Shown here: in pieces, positions 56,836-64,000 of the stretch
Numbering within the stretch: the first letter of the stretch is position 1
Layout: every line of letters begins with the position of its first letter
Assembly: GCF_007655135.1 (NCBI RefSeq)
Contig: NC_045131.1
Span: 28,008,001-28,072,000, forward strand
Reading direction: 5' to 3'
DNA length: 64,000 nt
DNA from: Punica granatum
Taxonomy: Eukaryota; Streptophyta; Magnoliopsida; Myrtales; Lythraceae
Notes under the pieces: model-generated
What the model was told of the DNA's origin: nothing
The model's database searches: none
The model's input: the letters and a program-made list of their open reading frames with translations, nothing else
Made by a program: the position numbers and the translations under genes

Positions 56836-58091
56836 ATGCGCAGGAGTAGAAGTGCTGAACTTCTACCATTAGATCCTGAGATAGAGCGCACCTTGCATCG
56901 GTTGAGAAGAGAGAACAGAAGAAGGAAGAATTGCAGGTAGTTGAGATGGCAGATGATGACATCAACCGCCAAATACAGGGTGCTGCCAGAGCACTTCGAG
57001 ACTATGCAGTACCTACTATTATGGGTTCTGCGATCAGAAGGCCCACTATTCCAGCTAATAACTTTGAACTGAAGCCAGCACTCATCCAGATGGTTCAATC
57101 AAATCAGTTTGGAGGATATCCCAACGAGAGTCCTGATGAGCATATTGCAGGATTCCTCCAATACTGTAACACGGTAAAGATGAATAATGTCACTGATGAT
57201 GTTATTAGATTACAGCTTTTTCCTTTCTCGCTTAGGGATAAAGCGAGAGCCTGGTTCAATTCACTGCCACAAGAGTCCATCACCACCTAGGCCGACCTTT
57301 CATCTAAGTTTCTCAGGAGATTTTTCCCACCAGCTAGGACTGCAAGATTGAGGAACGAAATCACTAACTTCACCAAGTTCAATGGTGAATCACTTTATGA
57401 GGCATGGGAGAGATTCAAGGAGGCAATCAGAAAGTGCCCACATCACGGATTGCCAGATAATCTCCTAATTGAGGTCTTCTATCTTAGCCTGGATGATACA
57501 TTGAGGTCTCTAGTAGATGCTGCAGCAGGAGGCGCACTGATGGGTAAGAATTATGATGAAGCAAGTGCTTTGATAGAAGAGATGGCCTCCAGTGCACATA
57601 ATTGGCAGAATGAAAGAAGTAAATCAAGAGTGGCATCAGTCAATGACATGGACACTATTGCTAATTTGACAACCCAGATTTCAGCTCTCACTACCCAGGT
57701 AAGTAAACTCACCTCAGCACATTCTTTTAATACTAATCAGGTTGCTTTTTGTGAGTTGTGTTCAGGACCACATTCGACTCTTGAATGCATGTCTGGAAAT
57801 CCCTCGGCTTCACCCAATGGAGAGCAAGTGAACTTTGTCAACAACTTCCAACGGAGTAATCAAGGGCCTTATTCGAACACTTACAATCCCGGGTGGCGTA
57901 ATCATCCTAATTTCTCATGGAGGAGGAATGAGAATAATGCACTTAAACCGCCACCTGGATTCCAAAAGCAAGGCCCTGCTCAGAATGCTCCACCTCAGCA
58001 AAGTCAGTCGAGAATGGAAGAGCTCATGTTGAGCTATATGCAAAAGACTGACACCATGCTACAGATCAACAAGCCACTATTCGAAACCTAG
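56836..58091 (+). pseudogene. Athila-type Gag, broken
   Basis: The ATG at 56836 opens an Arg/Glu-rich start (PEIERTLHRLRREN) that runs to a stop near 56938. A frameshift in a GAAGAAGGAAGAA run shifts to the frame carrying MADDDINRQIQG. The retrotransposon Gag domain (NNFELKPALIQM, LFPFSLRDKARAWF) ends at an in-frame TAG at 57288-57290, where the family usually has Trp. The frame then continues through FVFPPARTARLRNE-like sequence and SLYEAWERFKEAI to a CX2CX3HX4C knuckle at 57750-57788 (CELCSGPHSTLEC) and an Asn/Pro/Gln-rich tail. It closes at 58089-58091, and a frameshift leads into the protease frame. It cannot make a full Gag. Confidence 0.85.
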
Positions 58092-61014
58092 AGGGTCAGA
58101 TTAGTCAGATTTCTCAGCAATTGAGTAATAGACCATCAGGGTCTTTACCCAGCAACACTGAAGAGAACCCCAAGGGTGTCAATGCTATAATGCTGAGGAG
58201 TGGCAAGGAATTGGAAATAGTCAATAGAAAAGCTCAAACTCAGGAGGAGAGTCCGGAGAAAGACAAAGGTAAGCAAAAGGTGGAGGAACCAAGGCAGAAG
58301 TCACTAGGGGTGAAACCGTATGTTCCTCCTGTCCCTTTTCCAGGAAGATTGAAGCAACAACAGTTGGACGCCCAATTTGCTAAATTCCTAGATGTTTTTA
58401 AAAAGCTGCAAATCAACATTCCATTTGCAGAAGCACTCCAGCAGATGCCTTCATATGCTAGATTCATGAAGGATCTGCTCACTAAAAAGAGGAAGTTTGA
58501 TGGGAGTGAGCCTGTGATGCTTACAGGAGAGTGTTCTATGATTCTCCAAAAGGACTTGCCTAACTTACCACGCAAACAAAGAGATCAGGGGAGTTTCACT
58601 GTTCCTTGTACTATAGGGAATTTTCATTTTGAGAACGTTCTTATTGATTCAGGTGCAAGTATAAATTTAATGCCTCTGTCTATTTTCAGGAAACTTGGAC
58701 TTGGAGAATGCAAGAAAACTCATATTACCTTGCAACTTGCTGACAGGAGTATCAAATATCCAAAGGGTATTGTTGAGAATGTCCTGGTGAAGGTAGACAA
58801 ATTCATATTTCCAGTCGACTTCATAGTCTTGGAGATGGAGGAGGACAGAGAGGTGCCCATGATCCTTGGCAGACCGTTCCTTGCGACAGGTAAAGCATTA
58901 ATAGATGTGGAACAAGGTAAGCTCACTTTAAGAGTTATGAATGAACAAATAACTTTTAATGTTTATGACGCCATAAAGAAATTTGATGATGGCAAATCAT
59001 GTTACACCATTGATATTATTGATGAGCTTATCTCTGAGTCTGTGGAGGAGAAAGCAGGTGTGGATACAATGGAATCAGTCCTTAGGGATCTGGACGATTG
59101 GAGTGATGATGATGAGCATGAGGAAGAATCTGTGGAGAAGGTATCAGAAATCAAGGCTCGCTACTATGAGGAGCTGGGCACTAGTGCGACAAAACCAGTA
59201 TCATCTTTGACACAGTCCCCGGTGCTAGAACTTAAACCATTGCCTAGCCATTTAAAATATGCCTATCTTGGAATAGATGATACTTTGCCAATAATTATCT
59301 CTTCTTCCTTGACAGGTGATCAGGAGCAACAGCTCCTAAGCGTGCTGAGAGAGCACAAGGAGGCAATAGGATGGACTATTGCAGATATCAAAGGGATCAG
59401 CCCTTTGATTTGCACTCACAGGATAATGTTGGAAGCTGAGTGCAAACCCATAGTGCAACCACAGAGGCGACTTAACCCAACTCTCAAAGAGGTAGTGAAG
59501 AAAGAAGTGCTTAAACTGTTGGATGCAGGTATTATCTATCCTATCTCAGATAGTAAATGGGTTAGTCCTGTTCAAGTAGTGCCCAAAAAGGGTGGTATGA
59601 CTGTGGTTAAAAATGAGGTCAATAAATTAATCCCGACTCGTACTGTGACTGGGTGGAGAGTTTGTATAGATTACAGGAAACTAAATGATGCTACCCGTAA
59701 AGACCATTTCCCCCTCCCCTTCATTGATCAGATGCTAGAAAAACTTGCAGGGCATGATTATTATGTTTTCTAGATGGTTATTCTGGTTACAATCAGATTC
59801 ATATAGCACCCGAGGACCAGGAGAAAACCACATTTACTTGTCCTTATGGCACTTTTGCCTTTAGGAGAATGCCTTTCGGTCTCTGTAATGCACCTGCCAC
59901 TTTCCAGAGGTGCATGATGTCTATATTTTCTGACATGTTAGAGAATTTTATTGAAATATTTATGGATGATTTCTCTGTTTTTGGGAAGTCATTTGAATCT
60001 TGTCTGACAAATTTAGGCTGTGTGCTTAAAAGATGTAAGGAGACTAATCTGCTTCTGAACTGGGAGAAATGTCATTTTATGGTAAGAGAGGGTATAGTCT
60101 TAGGTCACAAGGTGTCAAAGAAAGGGATTGAAGTTGATCGAGCAAAAGTGGAGATAATAGAGAAGTTGCCACCACCCACTTCAACAAAAGGAGTAAGGAG
60201 CTTCTTAGGACATGCTGGCTTCTACAGGAGATTTATCAAGGACTTTTCTAAAATCTCTAGACCTCTTTGTAATTTACTTGAAAAAGATTCTGCTTTTGTT
60301 TTTAATGACAATTGTTTGCAGGCATTCAATTTATTGAAGGAGAAACTCACTTCTGCACCAGTGATCGTTGCACCTAATTGGGAGCTTCCGTTTGAGCTGA
60401 TGTGTGATGCCAGCGACTATGCTGTAGGAGCAGTACTTGGGCAAAGGAGAGGTAAGGTATTTCATGCAATATACTATGCTAGTAGAACTTTAAATGAGGC
60501 CCAAAAGAACTATGCCACAACTGAAAAGGAGCTTTTAGCAGTCATATTTGCATGTGACAAGTTTCGGCCTTATCTGATAGGTTCTAAGATCATAGTATAC
60601 ACAGACCATGCTGCCCTGAAATATTTGTTTGCCAAAGCTGATGCTAAACCTAGGCTAATTCGTTGGATTCTACTGCTACAAGAATTTGACCTGGAAATTA
60701 GAGACACAAAGGGAACTGAAAATGTAGTGGCTGATCACTTATCCCGTTTGGAATTTGATTGTTTAGATTCACCCATTAATGAAAAGTTCCCTGATGAACA
60801 ATTGCATGTAGCAGAAATCCAAGGATTACCTTGGTATGCTGATATAGTCAATTACATGGTTAGCAACATCACACCATATGGTTTGTCATCTCAACAGAAA
60901 AAGAAATTTTTGCATGATGTGAAATACTATTTTTGGGATGAACCATATCTGTTTAAATATTGTGCTGACCAAGTAATTAGACGCTGTGTGCCTGAAACTG
61001 AAAACTTAGCATAA
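58092..61014 (+). pseudogene. Athila-type protease-RT-RNase H, broken
   Basis: The ORF at 58121-59773 has an aspartic protease with DSGA at 58646-58657 (VLIDSGASINLMP), an ILGRPFLAT flap region, an acidic linker and the RT fingers (VSPVQVVPKKGG). A one-base loss near 59760 ends it at DYYVF. RT continues in the ORF from 59869 with the catalytic FMDD box at 59959-59970 and [12 protein letters not shown]. RNase H follows ([40 protein letters not shown]). The frame ends at 61012-61014, and integrase starts in a different frame. All catalytic residues I looked for are present, so decay is only by a few indels. Confidence 0.88.
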
Positions 61015-61015
61015 T

Positions 61016-62102
61016 ACAACACTGTCATTCTAAGGAAGCAGGAGGCCACTTTGGTGTGGAAAGAACTGCAACTAAGATCTTATCTTGTGGATTTTATTGG
61101 CCTAGAGTATTTCATGATTGCAGGAATTACATTATGTCTTGTGCTCCATGCCAAAGAACTGGCAATATTTCTAGGAGACATGAAGTACCACAAAATAGCA
61201 TTCTTGTAATTGAGCTTTTTGATGTGTGGGGAATAGACTTTATGGGTCCTTTTCCCTCTTCTTTTTCAAATAAATATATTCTTGTGGCTGTTGATTATGT
61301 TTCAAAATGGGTAGAAGCAGTTGCTCTACAAAGTAATGATGCCAGAGTTGTAATCAGATTTTTGAAAAAGAACATCTTTTCAAGATTTGGGGTACCTAGA
61401 GCCATTATAAGTGATGGGGGATCACATTTTTGCAATCGGCAATTTGAAAAATTATTATCAAAATATGGAGTTACTCATAAAATTGCCACCCCTTATCATC
61501 CACAGACTTGTGGACAGGTTGAGGTGTCCAATAGGGAAATAAAGCGTATCTTAGAGAAAACAGTCAATGCATCTAGGAAAGATTGGTCTTTAAAACTTGA
61601 TGATGCATTGTGGGCTTACAGGACAGTTTTCAAAACCCCCATAGGAATGTCCCCATACAAGATTGTTTATGGTAAATCATGTCACCTACCAGTAGAGCTT
61701 GAGCACAAAGCATATTGGGCCATAAAATACCTTAACTTTGATTTACAAGCTGCAGGTGAAAAGAGATTGCTCCAATTGAATCAGATGGCTGAGATGAGAG
61801 AGGAAGCATATGAAAATGCTAGGATATACAAGGAGCGAGCCAAGCGATGGCATGATAGGAACATCCTAAAGCGAGAGTTTTTGCCTGGTCAGAAAGTCCT
61901 ATTATACAACTCTCGCTTGAAGTTGTTCCCAGGTAAGTTAAAATCTCGATGGTCTGGACCATTTGTTATTTCTAATGTTTTTCCCTATGGTGCAGTTGAG
62001 CTGAAGTCAGAAGATGACCGCACTTTTAAAGTAAACGGTCATCTTCTCAAGCATTACTTTGAAGGGGAAATATTGATGGTGATGCCACTACGGTGGATCT
62101 AG
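61016..62102 (+). pseudogene. Athila-type integrase (open, upstream frame lost)
   Basis: The frame is open from about 61016. The zinc-binding part has [10 protein letters not shown] and, farther on, CAPCQRTG (61141-61164), the HHCC pattern. The catalytic core shows [10 protein letters not shown] (first Asp), SDGGSHF (second Asp) and [14 protein letters not shown] (Glu), a complete D,D-35-E set. The C-terminal part has [17 protein letters not shown] and [16 protein letters not shown] and ends at 62102. The first ATG at 61056 lies inside the domain, because the natural start is fused to RT upstream. The integrase itself is uninterrupted, but it is cut off from the polyprotein by the frameshift at about 61012. 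Confidence 0.85.
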
Positions 62103-63811
62103 CAAATTCGGTTGAAGAATTGGAAAAGTCGAACTAGCGACTATAAACTAAGTGCTTCATGGGAGGCAGCCCATGTCTGAGAGCTAAAGTCCCTGTTGGC
62201 TCTCAATTCTTTTGCTTCATTTGTTTTATTTTGATTTGCTGTTGGTTTGTACTTTATCAAGCACCCACTTATTGGGTAGACTTGGGATATTTGCTATTTG
62301 ATTGTTTTAGTTAAGATGGATTATCTGCTATTTTGTTCTTTTTGTTGTTTTCTTTTTGTTTTTGAAGCCAGGGTGGATAACAACTGCTGACTCTCTCTAT
62401 TGCTATACCAGTTGGAACTCCAATTGCTTCAACTTAATTTTTCGAAAACCGGGGAAGTACTAGTATCTCTTTTTCTCTTATGTTCTTTATTTTATTTTCG
62501 TTTTACTAGAGCTACATTAGGAACAGTGAGGACACTGTTTAATCTAAGTGTGGGGAAGGGAGATACTAAACAGATGGAGTATAAAATTGAGTATAGTGTT
62601 GATGTCTGAATTCTGTGATTTAATTTGTTACTCATGACATCTGATGCCTGTCTTTATTGATAAATAGTTATACTTCCCTGTCACCTTGAATTATAATTGT
62701 CCTTAAGTTATCTGGCAATTGTTAGGCCAAATTCTTTTTTTTTTTTTTTAATTTTTTTTAATTATTGAAATCTAGAGATTGTACGAAGAATACTGTTGAT
62801 AGCATTTGTTCAGGAATTGTTTGAAAAAAATTGACTCACTTAGGCGCCCTACTCACCACTGTTGTGATTTTTGTACTTAGTTAAAATTAATTAGTCAAAT
62901 CTTTAGAAATCAAATTTACCTAGTTTTTAGCCCTAGAGTTTGAAGTTTAAGAGTCGGTCAAGTCCTTAAGTGAAAAATAAACAGGTCTACTTCTAAGCAA
63001 AGTTAGTTAGTATATCCTCTTTTTAATTATTCTAATAGCACTTTAACATTTAGTGAAAGAGGTAGAAGAAGCTTTGTACTTAGTGATTCCTATAAAAGAA
63101 GTCTGAAAAGTGTTAGTGAGCATTCAAAAAAAAAAAAGCAAGCATAGCCTTTACTCCAATGACTCAAGAATTGAGTTATGAGTATCCTAACTTGAATGTT
63201 AGAGTGAGGAAGAGTTCGTAGGGGTCCCTTTAAAACCCGGTCACTTGGGTGATGAGCCCGGGATGTGCCGACTCAATGAACTCACTATAACGAGAAGAGC
63301 GGAAAGGCACAAGTTCAAACAAAAATTGGACTTGAAAAAAAAAAAAAAATTTGCTTCTTAAACAGAAAGGAAAAATTGAATGCAAAAACAAAAAAATAAA
63401 TTAAGACTTGTAAAAAAAGGAAGAAAACCTAGGGACGAAGCAGATACCATATGCTTTCACTACCTTGTTGACTTGCTTAGAGGGAAAATTATAGGGATTA
63501 TATGCCTGCTAACAGCTATGAAGTTTAAATGTGTATTTTTCCTTATAGGACTGAGTATTTACTTTTGAAATAGAAATCTTAGGCTAAACGCTTGGATTAA
63601 AATTTGCTTTCTCTAGATTAGCTGGTTAATTTCAACTGTAGTACTCTGATCACATGTTTCCAGTTTGGTTTGAGCAGTGGGCACCACAAAATAACGAGTA
63701 ATAAATTATGAGATATCAAATGCTTAAATCAGTGAATATGAAAATTTGTACTCTCTCTGATAGATTTCTTTCCTTGGTCTTATTTATTTTGCTTGAGGAC
63801 AAGCAAAAGTT
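62103..63811 (+). other. Long 3' non-coding spacer of the Athila-type element
   Basis: A Leu/Phe-rich frame lies at 62400-62609 and low-complexity A and T tracts at 62736, 63128 and 63337. AAGTGTGGGGAAGGG near 62546-62560 closely resembles the true polypurine tract at the end of the spacer. No envelope-like protein is supported. Confidence 0.6.
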
Positions 63812-63826
63812 CAAGTGTGGGGAAGT
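63812..63826 (+). promoter_or_regulatory. Polypurine tract of the Athila-type element
   Basis: CAAGTGTGGGGAAGT directly precedes the 3' LTR (TGATAAGGG). It is the expected plus-strand primer for reverse transcription. Confidence 0.75.
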
Positions 63827-64000
63827 TGATAAGGGCATATTATACTCATATTTTATTGTGCAATTCATGTTAAATTATTATTAATTTTATAGAAATTATA
63901 AGAAGTCGGTGCTTAATTATGTGTAATTTGATATTGTAGGTCTTTGAGGACTTAGATGGAATTACGAGCAATATTGAGGAGTTTTGCGCAATTTGGAGCC
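63827..64000 (+). repeat. 3' LTR of the Athila-type element (first 174 bp)
   Basis: Identical to 55471-55644 over the whole visible length. The rest lies outside the window. Confidence 0.9.

Larger units (their letters stand above)
55471..64000 (+). mobile_element. Ty3/gypsy retrotransposon, Athila type (partial)
   Basis: 5' LTR 55471-56722, primer site at 56728, Gag, protease, RT, RNase H and integrase in that order to 62102, a 1.7-kb 3' non-coding spacer, a polypurine tract at 63812-63826 and a 3' LTR that runs off the window. Gag blocks such as NNFELKPALIQM and RCPHHGLPD, the tRNA-Asp-type primer site and the long spacer before the 3' LTR fit the Athila branch of Ty3/gypsy. No chromodomain follows integrase. 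No envelope-like ORF is evident in the spacer. Confidence 0.9.

Noticed and set aside
1..64000. tRNA or rRNA genes
   Set aside because: No cloverleaf or rRNA-like conserved stretch was seen by eye. The tRNA-like strings found are SINE boxes or primer sites.

Overview
This is a repeat-rich piece of plant nuclear DNA. Split genes with GT-AG introns, an S-domain receptor kinase, a DUF4220/DUF594 gene, Ty1/copia and Ty3/gypsy retrotransposons and an endogenous plant pararetrovirus all point to a eudicot, probably a woody rosid. The species cannot be fixed from the window. Only one large gene is clearly intact. Most of the rest is decayed or nested mobile DNA.

Layout. 1-1060: GC-rich sequence I could not assign. 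1074-8200: a decayed endogenous caulimovirid-like sequence with movement-protein, coat-protein, protease, RT/RNase H and second-ORF regions, then a poly(A)-signal region. 8900-10443: Ty1/copia gag-protease fragment. 10463-10850: an unusual series of GACCCA...TGGGTC hyphenated palindromes, followed by the last exon of a dead S-domain kinase (10862-11026). 11977-13164: a Mutator-type element with long terminal inverted repeats (TIRs) and a macrodomain-like fragment. 13430-15260: another kinase tail remnant and copy A of an unidentified segmental duplication. 16510-17580: copia integrase/RT fragment (minus) and a possible LTR. 17580-19680: AT-rich. 19683-20104: a 422-bp Mutator-like MITE with a 9-bp target duplication.

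20771-24393 is an intact eight-exon G-type lectin S-receptor-like kinase (833 codons, with all catalytic motifs). The kinase tails at 11.0 and 13.4 kb suggest it is the survivor of a local tandem array. Downstream lie an LTR stub with a primer-binding site, a MITE, and a broken LTR element (about 25.9-32.4 kb) interrupted by a 3,277-bp solo LTR (27099-30375, target duplication ATCTA).

32525-37975 is copy B of the segmental duplication. It carries a 1,035-bp CACTA element (32939-33973, target duplication CGA) and an old, internally deleted copia element (34782-37840). Copy A lacks both and serves as the empty-site control. 39918-42348 (minus) is a DUF4220/DUF594 pseudogene. 46409-46642 (minus) encodes a small protein ending LSCWGPN, with a partial duplicate at 45779-45850. 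48233-49169 is a near-palindromic foldback element, 49187-50124 a tandem duplication, and 51673-51788 a perfect 58-bp duplication.

55471-64000 (running off the end) is a Ty3/gypsy Athila-type retrotransposon inserted into a MITE. The visible 174 bp of its 3' LTR match the 5' LTR exactly, yet its coding region carries several frameshifts and a stop codon.

I found no convincing new molecular system. The most informative signals are the paralogous empty sites, the palindrome array, the macrodomain-carrying Mutator-type element and the extra lectin-domain intron of the kinase.
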